Origin: Euptelea pleiosperma
Taxonomy: Eukaryota > Streptophyta > Magnoliopsida > Ranunculales > Eupteleaceae
Length of the DNA: 64,000 nucleotides
Reading direction: 5' to 3'
NCBI GenBank assembly: GCA_035048495.1
Contig: CM068542.1
Location: 38,345,109-38,409,108 of the forward strand
This document shows positions 10,835 to 22,200 of the stretch, piece after piece. A program made the position numbers and the translations under genes. A model generated the notes under the pieces. That model saw nothing but the letters and a program-made list of their open reading frames with translations. It made no database searches and was not told the origin of the DNA. The first letter of the stretch is position 1, and every line of letters starts with the position of its first letter.

Positions 10835-11299
10835 GAGCACCCGACTAGTCCCCCAGAGCACGATAGTCACCCCTTAACCTAACCTCACGTGCCGGAGTGT
10901 ACTAGGAGAGTTAATGTGGACTGAACCACTAATTGCCCTACTCTTTCCAGGGGTGAACCCAAGGAGAGTTGAACTTAGAACCTCCTACTTTTTGGAGTGG
11001 AGTCTGTTCACCCGCACTCAACTCTTATAAAATATTTTTATTAGTGCAAAAAGGGTGATCAAACAGACCCTAAAGCTAATGACTTCTACGGTCAACCAAC
11101 GGTATTTCTTCCTCAATTTTCAAAGTTGGCCAGATTTTTTATTTTATATTTTTTGCTTGAAGGAGCTTTCTAAAATATTTTAATTGGTGCAAAAAAATGA
11201 CGCAGGCCCTAAACCTTGAGACTTCAACGGTCAACCAAAGTCATTTTTTACTCTACTTTCAAAGTTGGCCAGAAACAAGCGTAGAAAGATGCGGTACAA
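10835..11299. other. intergenic, repeat-like, no gene
   Basis: It begins with TTAGAGCACCCGACTAGTCC, a word shared in inverse sense with the SINE-like sequence near 14600 and with the copia LTR near 21005, so it is probably a fragment of a dispersed SINE. Two imperfect direct repeats (about 11020-11130 and 11150-11275) share CAAAGTTGGCCAGA and GACTTC...CGGTCAACCAA words. Confidence 0.4.
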
Positions 11300-11315
11300 T
11301 GCGCTAGGTTGGGTA

Positions 11316-11560
11316 CACCCAACATGGCAGCTCAAATGGTTGGTGTGTATCCACCTCTTTCAAGAGGTCGTGGGGTCAAACCCACACGAGTAGATTTCCT
11401 CCTTTGAGTAGTGTGCCAGGAGTAGAAATCCCCTTTCCCGGCTTGACCGGTACCAGGTTTCACCTGCCGTCTTCTGTGGGGCCCTCCCAGTACCAGGTTT
11501 CACCTGCCGTCTTCTGTGGGGCCCTCCCACAATGGTAACGTACACACAAAAAAAAAAAAT
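11316..11560 (+). mobile_element. tRNA-derived SINE with 16-bp target-site duplication
   Basis: The 245-bp body is bounded by the perfect direct repeat TGCGCTAGGTTGGGTA at 11300-11315 and 11561-11576. Near its 5' end are a box-A-like GGCAGCTCAAATGGTTGG and a box-B-like GGGGTCAAACCC, as in tRNA-derived pol III promoters. The 3' end is an A-rich tail. A ~43-bp segment starting CAGTACCAGGTTTCACCTGC is tandemly doubled inside (about 11450-11530). All four hallmarks of a SINE are present. Confidence 0.88.
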
Positions 11561-11863
11561 TGCGCTAGGTTGGGTAAATTTCCACATAATGATACTGTAC
11601 ATGTGGGATTATTGCCGACTATATCACTGTAACCACAATACACATAAAATAAGCAAATATATATATGGATGGTGAATGAGACCAAGAATTTAAATGGACC
11701 CCACCTAGGAGCTCTACTAGCGAGGTCAAAATTAACTGGATCAGATTATCAAAACCATCCAATTTGTTCCATTTTCATTTATCGAAAACAAATTAAGATG
11801 AATTGGTCTAAATAACGGTGGTTATAACGGTAATGTCCCGACCCCATTACTAGGAAAAAGATA

Positions 11864-12465
11864 TAACAAGGTATACCTGAAACTTTTTGGCATGCGGAAG
11901 CATGCCGTTGTTACTCAATGCTGCAATATGAGCCCACGACTGACCACATAGATGTTGAGCCACCCCTTCGTGGATACACACACCAAAAATCACCTTGATC
12001 TAGCCATTATATTTTAGTACTTTTTAGGGCATGATTATAGCCGTTGGATTCAACCACTACTTTTTAGTACTAAAACCAAAGGCTACAAAATCATCAAACA
12101 AGCTGATTTTTCGTAAGAATGTCTACCAAGGGGTGGGCTACGTAGGACCTGATCCTAATCTCAATTATATGTATGATGGGGACAAATTTAGTCTGCAAAC
12201 ATTGTCAGTACTATTGGATGTCCCTTGAAAAATGTGTTCTTTCAATGTTTTTAAAAAAAGATATTTTATAAATTAAAAACACGTTTTTCAATGAGCATTC
12301 AATGGTGGATACAATGTTTGCATACTTTTAAGTATGTAAATGAGTGCATACTAGATTTGTCCAAATGATGGAATCAAATTGATTCCAACATCCATGCGGT
12401 CAGTGGGCCCAGATGGAAGCGGTGAGTAACAAAAAAGTTTCAGCCTTTCAAGCATACCTTGTTAC
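11864..12465. mobile_element. long-TIR element (family M2), ~600 bp
   Basis: Left end TAACAAGGTATACCTGAAAC and right end, inverted, TAACAAGGTATGCTTGAAAG match. Both continue into GTTACTCA..GC and GACCGCATGGATGTT-like words. Related partial copies lie at about 18830-19080 and 55905-56030. Non-coding. Confidence 0.7.
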
Positions 12466-12478
12466 ATCACAACATTAT

Positions 12479-12804
12479 TTAAAAAAGGCTATTTTAGTAA
12501 CACCCCCTGAAATTTAAAAGTAATTTGCAATACTCCCTCATACTTCTAAACTTTAGGATTACTCCCCTTGACCTAGTTTAACTATCATTTGACTAACATT
12601 AAAATGTGGCATCATCATGCGCCTGTTAATGCATTTATGAAAGGACCATAATATTGCAAGTATGCTAAATGTGATTCAAGTCCCTATTAACAGAAGTCAA
12701 CTACTGCTAAACTAGGTAAGGGGGTAATCCTAAAGTTTGAAAGTATAAGGGGGTATTACAAATTACTTTCAGATTTCAAGGAGGTGTTACTAAAATACCC
12801 TTTA
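12479..12804. mobile_element. MITE with ~110-bp terminal inverted repeats
   Basis: TATTTTAGTAACACCCCCTG at the left matches in inverse sense GAGGTGTTACTAAAATA at the right. The pairing continues through AAAGTAATTTGCAATACTCC and CTTTAGGATTACTCCCCTTG, with a short unpaired centre. Flanks are TTA/TAA-rich. Non-coding. Confidence 0.75.
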
Positions 12805-12816
12805 ATAAATAACTCC

Positions 12817-12857
<41 letters not shown>

Positions 12858-13890
12858 TTATTATACCGTGATCGATCAACGTTATTTTGAAAAATATTAA
12901 TATATTTAATAAAAATAAAAATACTCGAACCTTTTTGACTCAGATGAGACTGATGTGACCTGTTATAACGGGCGTAGGATGGGAGTCCAGGGATGACAAT
13001 CAAGACTCACCCTTGGATGGGTATACCAAGAAGATTTCTTGAGTAAAATCTAACCTGATCAGACAATCAAAATGTTCAGGTCTTGACAATACATCGTGTT
13101 GATGTTGCACTCTTTACTCTTAAGAGTGTCATGTCACACCAACGTTCAGATCTCTTCCCAAACGTTCTCCCTCTCCCAACACATCTCTCCTCTCTCAGTT
13201 TTGGTTGGTTTCCATAACCACTGCATTAAGAAATGTAAAGATTTCAATACGTTAATATATTCTGACTTTCATAAATTCATTTTGGTTAGTTTCCATAAGC
13301 GTTATTTTCATACGTTTTTAATTTTCATAAATCTATTTAGGTTGAAATATTTGTCCCACCCTTGAAGATATACATCTCCCACAATACAATTGGATTTTGG
13401 GAATTTTTGGTATATGTGGCTCGCTATCATTGGGCGCATGATCATCCCTTTGTTCTCCCCCTCAAGTATGGTAACAATGTTCTTCAGGGTCCAAAATTTG
13501 GTTAAATTCTTGATTTGTAGATCACTGAATACCAGGATGCGTCTCCATGGGACGAGGTCTCTAGAATTGGTGAGCAACATTGGAGAACTATGTTAGCGGA
13601 TGGTGTCTTCCCGCACACGTGTTGTGTTGGCCCAACGTCTTGAGGAGCTTTAGAGGAACCAATTTCTCACATCGTACTGTTGTGTGGCTTAGAGGGAATC
13701 ATCGAGACTACCACAACGTGTGATGATTTTTTAGTCGAGAAAGATTATTCTGGCTTAGGATGCAGGGAGTGACAAGCTTCTTTCTATTGATATAACAGGT
13801 GCATCAACCCCTAGACTTCTTTCTATTGATATCATATAAGGTGCATCAACCCCTAGATGGGGAATAAAACTTCGATGATTGTTGACGATC
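12805..13890. other. intergenic, no gene recognised
   Basis: Contains a poly(A) run of about 30 at 12826-12855. Nothing else could be assigned; open frames here have no recognisable similarity. Confidence 0.4.
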
Positions 13891-13896
13891 AGAGAA

Positions 13897-14105
13897 GCCA
13901 CTGACCACCCACAATATGAGCCATGTGGCACATTTTTAGAGGACACTGACCATATGGATGTTTGGCCAATCTCTAGGTAGACCTACGAACCAAAAATCAA
14001 CCTGATTAGTGATTTCTAAACGTTGGATTGGAGTCATTTTCATGGGTTGATTTTAACCGTGGGAATTTGAGCATTATTGACCATTATTTGGGATACAAGG
14101 ATCCA
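13897..14105. repeat. half copy of M1-family element
   Basis: Starts CCACCCACAATATGAGCCAT and runs through GGCACATTTTTAGAGGACAC and CCAAAAATCAACCTGATTAG to the family centre. The second arm is missing and is followed by T1-type sequence (GGTTTAAAAGGGGACATTAT at 14112). Confidence 0.65.
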
Positions 14106-14109
14106 AATA

Positions 14110-14400
14110 AAGGTTTAAAAGGGGACATTATGACGGTATAATGGACTGGAGGCATTACCATTCTTTCCATTATAATGGCCGCACGGCCAAAAATGGAAGA
14201 AAGGGGGAAAGTGACAAAATAACAAAAATAATGGGAAAACGGATCTAAATGACTTTCGAAGATCTCGTCATTTCCTTTCAAAACAGTCCGGCCCCACGCA
14301 ATTCCGACACTAAAAATAATTACGTTAATGCCTATTACGTCTTTTTTAGTGTTTCTTTAGCCTTAATGCCCGTTACGTCCCTTTTAGCATCATTTGGACT
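14110..14400. repeat. T1-family fragment
   Basis: Begins with the T1 end word and GGTATAATGGACTGG. The rest is degenerate ATAATGGCC / CGTTACGTC sequence. The right end was not identified with confidence. Confidence 0.4.
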
Positions 14401-14481
14401 TTTGACGGTCCAAATGCTCCATGAACTCTTCTGTTAAGTGTTGATCTACATCAAAGATGCGAGGAGAAAAGGAGGAAAAAG

Positions 14482-14664
14482 TTGGGGCTGGGCGGAGATG
14501 GACAAGACCCCACTCCAGAAAGCATGTCCTAAGTTCGACTCCCCATTGGGCCACCCCTAGGGATTTATCTCAGTTTTACCTGTTGGAAGGGGTACACTCG
14601 TGCCCGGGGGACTAGTCGAGTGCTCTAAGAGGCTAGGATACCCTTGGAAGCCAAAAAAATAATT
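14482..14664 (+). mobile_element. SINE-like sequence
   Basis: It contains a box-B-like AAGTTCGACTCCCC and ends in an A-rich tail (about 14655-14672). The word GACTAGTCGAGTGCTCTAAG recurs inverted near 10835. No clear target duplication was found, so this is weaker than the SINE at 11316. Confidence 0.4.
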
Positions 14665-14853
14665 AATTAATTACAGAATTTTTGACATACCCCCGTGCTA
14701 TCTTTAAAGTTTGACATAACCTCAAAATTTAAAAAAGTTGACTTACTCCAGTCTACTATCTATGACCGTCATTGATACATTGACTAACATATTTTTAAAG
14801 CACAAAACACCCTTTTTTTTAACCTTAGAATAATTTTTTTTGCTATGTGACCG

Positions 14854-15428
14854 TAGAATAAGAACATGTGGGTTTGAGCTAAAACCCCAATCCCAAATCA
14901 AACGGTTGTGGTGGATGGTTGACAACAATATTACGATGAGTTAGCCGTTCATCACTAACAACCAACCTATCGGAGTTTCGTGGTCGATCGACTACCAGTC
15001 TGATGAGCAATTTTAAAATTCTACATTCCAAAAAGAAACATAAAGACAAGATAGAGTTTTTGAATTGCTCATCGAAGTGGTGGTTGATCGGCCATGAGAC
15101 TTCAATAGGTTGGCCGTGTGTCACCAACAATTAGCCTACTGGAGTCTCACGATCGATCAACCACCTCTTCGACCTACAGGTTAAAAATCAAATGTTCTTT
15201 AAAAAAAAAAGATTTTGGAGTTAAAATCGTTCGTCAGAGTAGTGGTTGGTCGGTCAAGAAACTCCGGTAGGTTACTCACCAGAAATGAGTGACCAACCTA
15301 TCAGAGTCTCACGGTTAGTTGTCCACCACCGCCGTGGATCCAAATGAGTGACCAACCAATCAAAGTCTAACAATCAGTTGATTTGGGGTTGGGGTTTGAG
15401 TGCAGATCCACATGTTCTTCTTGTTCTA
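14854..15428. mobile_element. TIR element, ~575 bp, with internal inverted copies
   Basis: Left TAGAATAAGAACATGTGGGT and right, inverted, TAGAACAAGAAGAACATGTG pair and continue through the CCCCAA..CCCAAATCAA words. Inside, a GTGGTTGGTCGGTC..GAGACT..GGTAGGTTGG unit occurs about five times in alternating orientation. Non-coding. Confidence 0.65.
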
Positions 15429-16679
15429 AGAGCATCTCCAACCCCTTCCCTAAAGTCCATTATCTTCTCTAAAATTGGGTGGAAATCTTAAAAATTCTTC
15501 TCTAACCCTATCCTAAAGTCCATCCTATTTTAGGGTAACCCCAAGTCCTACTCGAGGACTTAAGGGTGAGATTCTGATAACATGTTCCCATTTTCTTCCC
15601 CCAATGTCTTCCCCTCTTTTCACTTAACTAGTGTTATTGGCCCGTGCTAAAGCACAGGGTAAGAAATTAAAAGGAATTTCTAAATAAAAATTAAAGAAGA
15701 ATTTTTATTTATAAAGAAATTCATAAAAAAAAAATAAAAAATAAAAACTTTCATTATGACTAAATAAAAATTAAAATTAAAATATAATTTGACCCCTTGC
15801 ATATAAAAAATACCTACAAATTTAACACTATGCTCTAAATATATTTAGTAAAAAAATCTCCAAAAAATATCTAGAATAATTATGTTACCACGTCCTTTAA
15901 AACGGTAATATAATTACGTAAGACTAAAATGTGTTATTGGCGACTTCATAAATAAGATCTTTAAGATTAAAAAAAAAAATTATAATAATATACAATAATC
16001 AAGACATCCTTATTAGTTTATAATTTTACATTATAATTCTTAACTAATACCGCCATATACATCAAATTGATCTTAAAAAAAAAAGACAATCTTTTTTTAT
16101 CCACATTCATACATCCATTCATTCTTAAGAGTGTTCCTCGTAGCCGAGAGCAAAAATTGTCTCAATTTCTTTTTCTTTGGCTTGATGCGCAACTTTTCAA
16201 AACTCCAAGTCTTCAAAAAATATATTCACCCGCATTTCTGAAATTCTGATAAGTAATCATGCTACAAAGAATCAGCCGATCACATTATTCTATGTTGCCT
16301 ACAAAGCTCTATCAGTCCAAGCGGGTGCTAAAGAACTCGGCAATTGCTGTTAAGAATAACAGATTTGCGTTGATTCATCAGGCTATTTTCAATCTGTTAT
16401 ATACATATAAAATATAGATAAAAAATAAAAAGAAAATAGAAATTCAAAGAAGAAGTGGAGGAGACATACTTGCAATTTTTGTAGAGAGTTGTGTAAAAGA
16501 TCACTGATGTTTTCTCCGTTCATGTACAATTTTTGTCTAATTAAACAAAAAAAGAAAAAAAATAATGAAAAAATAGTCTAAAAAAGAGAAAAAATATACA
16601 ATGAGACAAAAAAAAAATACATGGTCAATAAGTTGATTAGCCTGCATCAATGTAAAGAAATTTTTTGCTGATGCGTCTT

Positions 16680-17010
16680 TCGATAAGAGACGTTTTAGCC
16701 AGGACAATGGAGGGAGAGATTTTATAAGGAAAGCGGAGACATTTTAAGAAGTTTTAGGTAAAAAAGCATAGATCGGCGTTTTAAGAAAGCGTAGAGACAT
16801 TTTAAAGAGAGTTTTAGGAAGTTTTAAGAAAACAAAAAGAAAGATTGAAAGACTTAAGAAACCAAATAGACGTTTTAAGAAAGCGTAGAGAAGTTTTAAT
16901 GAGAGTTTTAGGAAGTTTTAAGAAAACAAAGAGACATTTTAAGAATGAAAGACGTTTTAAGAAACCAAATAGACGTTTTAAGAGAGGAGATAGACGTTTT
17001 AGATAGTATG
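16680..17010. repeat. degenerate tandem repeat of GTTTTAAGA units
   Basis: Words such as AGACGTTTTAAGAAACCAAA, GCGTAGAGACATTTTAAA and GAGAGTTTTAGGAAGTTTTA alternate with spacings of about 30-55 bp. Long open frames across it are a consequence of the repeat and not a gene. Confidence 0.7.
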
Positions 17011-17102
17011 TAACAGTTTTGGAATAATATACACTTAATGTAACCAATTCAATTTTAATATAGTCATCAATTGTATTAATGCAGGAAGGAAGAATCTATA
17101 TA

Positions 17103-18382
17103 TCTATACTATAACAGAGAAGCGAGCAGCATCGTTCTCTCTCCTCCACATCAAGTTGACGTGGCACTCTCCTCATGCAGAGTGTGACATGTCAACAACC
17201 TAAAATTCTCTTTCATCTCTCATCCACTTGACTCTACCTTATATTTTTTGTCTTTTTCAAAAACACTCATTGACACTTTAAGTAATGCACCTCAAACATT
17301 AAGGACTTTTTAGACTTTCTAACCAACTCAATTTATTTTTCTTTAAAATCTCAATTATTTATTCCTTAATTCTCTCTTTCATTCTTAAATTATTTATCCT
17401 TCGTTCTTAAATTCGTCTTTCTCAACGTCTCTTAACACCCTTTTATTTTTCAAAACATAACATTCATAACCTTCTATTTATGTTTCAATCAAAATGTTTA
17501 TCATATTATCACCGCTTCCATTATGGCCTTCTAATGGCTTTCCATCTCCTTCCTTCAATTTTCACAACATTCTATTTTTGTTTCAATTGAAACGTTTTTC
17601 CCATTAATATCACTTTCATTATTGACATTTAATGTCTCCATATTGCGTTAATAAATAAATGTCTATTTAATTAGCCATTAATTCGGTCATATATAAATAT
17701 TAGGGTTTAGGCAGGGTTCTCACATTTTCTCTTACCGACTGAACCTTTTCGAATGACAAAGACACAAAAGCAGGAGAAAAGTCAATATGGTTTGATATAT
17801 TTACTATTTCTTTAAAAAAAAAATTTCCTTCAATGAGTCGTCTCTATTGAATATTTGATTTGGACCTCTAAAAGAATTGTTATTCAATTATTTACATTCA
17901 TGTTTATGTTTAGACTTTAAATTGATTGTTTGTTTATTTGTAGGTTTTCAATTTTTTAAGATTGTATAAATCTTTGAAGGTAAAAACGAATATTATGAAT
18001 TTTTTTTTTATTTCCTTATCATGTTTTACAGGCTAAGAGGATGTTGTTGAAGATAACGAAGAGAGGATTGTGAATAAAAATAATATGAAGATGGGGAGAA
18101 CTGATGAAAGGGCCGTCACTATTATGGACATAGTGGATGTGCTGTTGTGCGATGCTTGAATGTAAAAATAAATATTGTAAAAACTTATTTTTTATTTTCT
18201 TTTGGTGTTAGCAATTTTTTTCATTTTCTTATCATGTTTAGAAAAGATGAAGAGAAAGGGAATAGTTAAGCAATTTTTTTGTATTATTTCCTACTACAAT
18301 TAGATGTAGATATAAAAATTAATTGTTGTTAGTTTGTATTTTCTATTTCTACCCGTGTTTTAGCACGGGCTTTCATTACTAG
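17103..18382 (+). mobile_element. non-autonomous Helitron (inner), plus orientation, nested in the outer one
   Basis: Starts after an A with the same TCTATACTATAACAGAGAAG and ends at 18382 in CTAG before a T. The hairpin CCCGTGTTTTAGCACGGG stands 9-10 nt from the end. Its first ~65 nt closely match the outer element's 5' end, including CCACATCAAGTTGACGTG, so both belong to one family. It is 1280 bp and shows no Rep/helicase coding. Confidence 0.87.
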
Positions 18383-18559
18383 TAGATGATAGAAAATTCG
18401 GTGTCGATGACATGGCACTATGCATGAGAGTGACACGTCAACTTGATGTGGAAGAGAGAGAGGGACGCTGCCCACTTCTCTGTTATAGTATAGATATATA
18501 GATGCCATCTAGGAAGTACTGAAATATTGAAGAAATGGGCATTTTTATCCTTTAATAAA

Positions 18560-18718
18560 AAGGTCGGGCTTAGGGGACCCACTTTTTGTGACCCCACTCA
18601 GGAGTTGTGTACTTGACCGTGGATTCTGAGAATCCAAAGGTGGTTGATATCGCTCAGCTGGCAATCACACGACTCTAGAGAGGGGTCACAAACAGGGGGT
18701 GCTCGGAGCCCGAGCCTT
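18560..18718. mobile_element. short MITE, 159 bp
   Basis: Left AAGGTCGGGCTTAGGGGACC..TTTTTGTGACCCC pairs with right GGGGTCACAAACAGGGGG..CCCGAGCCTT. Pieces with the same GGGCTCGGGGGACACCC word occur near 32605. Confidence 0.6.
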
Positions 18719-18829
18719 AAAAAATTGTTAGTTAACATGAATCAGAGGTCATAGACGATGGACCGGGTCACGGGGTAAGTCAGTTTTTCAAAGGGTCATG
18801 AGGTAACAATACCTAAGATCTTTTCAAAC

Positions 18830-19080
18830 GCAGAAGCGCATTTTTGTTACTCACCGCTGCCATCTCGACCTACTGACCGCATGGATGTTTAGCCCACCCC
18901 CTAATAGACATTCATACCAAAAATCAGCTTGTTTGATGATTTTTAGCCGGTTAGTTTTTGTACTCAAAAAAATGGTTGAATTCAACGGCTATAAGAACGC
19001 CTTAACAAGTACAAAAAATCTAATGGTTAGAGATTACCAATCAGCGTTATAAATATCCATGCGCTACGTAGGGCCACTCA
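18830..19080. repeat. M2-family fragment upstream of ARMC6 gene
   Basis: GTTACTCACCGCTGCCATCT, GACCGCATGGATGTTTAGCC and CCAAAAATCAGCTTG repeat the M2 family. It ends ~140 bp before the ARMC6 start codon. Confidence 0.55.
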
Positions 19081-19221
19081 TCGACTGCCACTTCGTACAT
19101 TTTGCCTAGCCGGGATTTGAATGTTCTTCAAAACAAATAGCAAAGATTTCACTCACACTGTTGGGTCTCCACTTCCAGACTCTCCATTCATTCATTTGCC
19201 GAAGATTCAGACGAGACGACG

Positions 19222-22200
19222 ATGGGACCTTCGAAGAACCTCCGTACGATCTCACAGGAAGCCTTCGAAGGATTGGTGAGAGAAAACATGGACGATCTCG
19301 GCATGGATCCCGCCGAAGCTCTCCAAGACGCCATCGATACCCTAACTCTACAAGGCGTCGACCTCTCTGGTTAGAACTCAGATAACCATTAACGCTCCAA
19401 TTACAAACCCTAACCTAATCTCATCTCAAATGCTATGTTTTTTTTTTCCTCCTTTTTTGGGTGAATTTTACAGGTATTGTTACGTGCATTCCTGGCGATA
19501 GTAGCGTCAAAGATAATCCTGTTATCCAGTTGTTAGATCGATTGAAAGAAATTGATTCTAAGTTGAAAGATCAAAATGTACCATCAACAACCGGATCCAG
19601 TAACGAAGATCTCGAAGAAATGGCAGAGATTTTAGATAAGCTTTGCGATCTGTGTTCCGTTGAAGGATCTGGAAATGCATCCATTGCTACGAGGAACGGA
19701 GGATTGGAGCTGATTATGCCCATCTATTCTAAGCTTCAAATTCGATGCGAGCGGCCTCTTGTCTCGGGATTGAAGGCAATGGCTTCTTTGCTTCACGGTA
19801 CGAGTTCGCTTTTATGTTTGTAGTTGTTTGGTACTTTTATATAGATTACAATTTGAAAATTTCTGTATGTAGTATAAGCGGTAGATCTTCAACTTTGTTA
19901 TCGTCACACATGACACCTTTGGATAAGTTTCTTTTCCACGTTTGTGAATGTTTAATTCAACACTTGTTGGATACTATATGCAGGAAATTTCGGAGTAATC
20001 AAATAAAAATCAACAATTAATAATGCTCACCCAATTTTGAGTAGATATTAATATCCCAGTAATGCAGTATATGACCAGAACCAAATTGCTGCAAATAAAT
20101 CTAAGGGAGAAGAGCAACTTATCAGAGTGTTAGCTTAAAATCAAGACACTTGCTATGCAAGCTGCCCTTAAGGTGATTGACACCCCTGCTACTCTGGAGT
20201 TTTGGTGCTGTCAGGTCATTGGCGTTCACCTTCCTAAGATACAACATTCTGACCCCTTAAGGCAGCACAATAATAATCGGGCCTGGTGAACTCTTCAGTA
20301 TTCAACCCAAGGAAACTCAGCAAAGAAGAAGAAAACATTTCTGTTCTGGTCTATGTTTCTTTCTTTCTTTCTGAGAAGGCTTTTCTCAATCTCTGTTTTA
20401 TGACCAACAAGCTCTTCTATAAACCAATAAATTATATGTTTTTCGCTCTAACTAATCACATTAAGAGCAGAAAACATTCACTAAATAATGATAACAAAAA
20501 TTAATTAGTAAACATTGCATAATGAGTTTATCAAGCAGTCACTAAAGAATTCGGAAATTAAAAATGTTAGATAAATTAGTAACAAAAAGATAGGATAGCC
20601 CAATGACGTACCACACGCAAGCACATCACACCACGCCACGGCCAACCCGGCCTGGCTCGGGTCACTGCGCGCATGCATGTATGTCATGATGCATGGTTGC
20701 CCCCATTGGGGACAAAATTTGGATGCCCAAGGGCTCCACCCTTGGAGTTCAAGACACCATGTATAAGCTCAAACTCACACTTGTAGCTAGGCAATGTGGG
20801 ACTAAAAGTATCCACAAAATGACAAGCCAAATGAGGGAAACTTTCTAATTTTCCCCCCAAATGTTTTGTTAAGAGTTCATTATTGTTATCAAGGGTAGTT
20901 TTGTCTTTTTAAATTTTTATGTACTTTGGGTTCTTATAAATAAGATTATGAGGAGGCCTATCAATACATGTTTGACACTCGTTTTTTTATGCCACGAGTA
21001 CCCGAGCTCTTAGAGCACCCGATTAATCCCACGGGGATTTGACTATCTTTTTCTCTTCCCTACTCTTCTCCTTTCTCTTTATTCTTGCATAGTATCAAAG
21101 CACGTGAATAGTGTCGCATGAACAGTGAATAATTACTGTTCTCTAATTCTCATATCTCTGATTCTCTCTAAAACCCTAATCTCCTCTTCTTCCTTCTTTT
21201 TTTTTCTCTTTTTTTAAGGGTAGGGTTTTGATCTAGGGGGAGCCGCAACTTGGATTTTCTTCTCTAAGGCTGCCACAAATCTTAAAATGTTGTTTGGGAC
21301 TATTAGACGATGTTACAACCTATATAAATGCTATTGCAAGGACTGCTGATGTTGTTTTGTGTTGTTTGGTGACTTGTTGGTGGTATTGTTTTGGTGATTG
21401 TTGGTGTTATTTTTGTTGTTGGATATACATGTAATGGATCTAGTGCCAAGGCTAAGTACAACATGTGAGATGATGTGGGTGCATCTCTACTCCAAGAGCA
21501 AGGTAGTTAAAGGCGCAAGGCACACTTAAGGCGCTAGGACTTTTAGCGCCTGAGGCGCAAGGCGAGGCAAGTGCCTAATTGAAGCGAAGCGCAATATTAA
21601 AAATTATAATAAATATAAAAAATATAAAAAAATAAAGAAAAATAACATCATAAAATAACAAAATAAGTAATCATTAGGTCATAAAACATAAAAGATAGCA
21701 AATGTCGAAAATCTCAAGTAACCCAAAAGCAGTTCTAGTTAGCATTGTCATTATTTAAATACAAAACGAGTAATCAAAAAGCCATAAAACACGAAAGATA
21801 GCAAATGTTCAAAATTTCAAATAGCCCACAATTAGTTCTAGTTAACATGTCATCATTTAAAATATAATCATTAGCTTCATCCCATCATCATCAGATGTGT
21901 TAGCCTCCTCAATATATTCTTCTTCTTCTATCTCCTCCGAATTGGCATCTTCCTTTTCCGGCTCCATTATTAAAGCCCTTGCTCTTACTCTTGACCTTGA
22001 TTGTGATCTAGTATTTGATGTTGATTCACCAACTCCAGCAGCTCTCGCAACAACACTCCATGCCAAGCTATCATCTTCAAACACCAATTCTTCTTCTGCT
22101 ATTCCACCTTCTGTTTCCATCTCCCCATGTAGTCATTCATTGCTTTCATCAATGTCTTTCAATGAAGTAGGTTCAATTATATCTCTCATATTATGCTGAT

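Larger units (their letters stand above)
15628..18494 (-). mobile_element. non-autonomous Helitron (outer), minus orientation
   Basis: Read on the minus strand it starts at 18494 with TCTATACTATAACAGAGAAG directly after an A, and ends at 15628 in CTAG directly before a T. About 10 nt before the CTAG lies a hairpin, CCCTGTGCTTTAGCACGGG. The TC start, CTAG end, subterminal hairpin and A/T flanks are Helitron hallmarks. No Rep/helicase coding sequence was seen, so the element is non-autonomous. Interior DNA is AT-rich and contains a GTTTTAAGA-type repeat block (16680-17010) and a second Helitron. Confidence 0.85.

Noticed and set aside
16814..17047. 77-codon frame rich in FLKRL repeats
   Set aside because: Translation of the GTTTTAAGA repeat block inside a Helitron.
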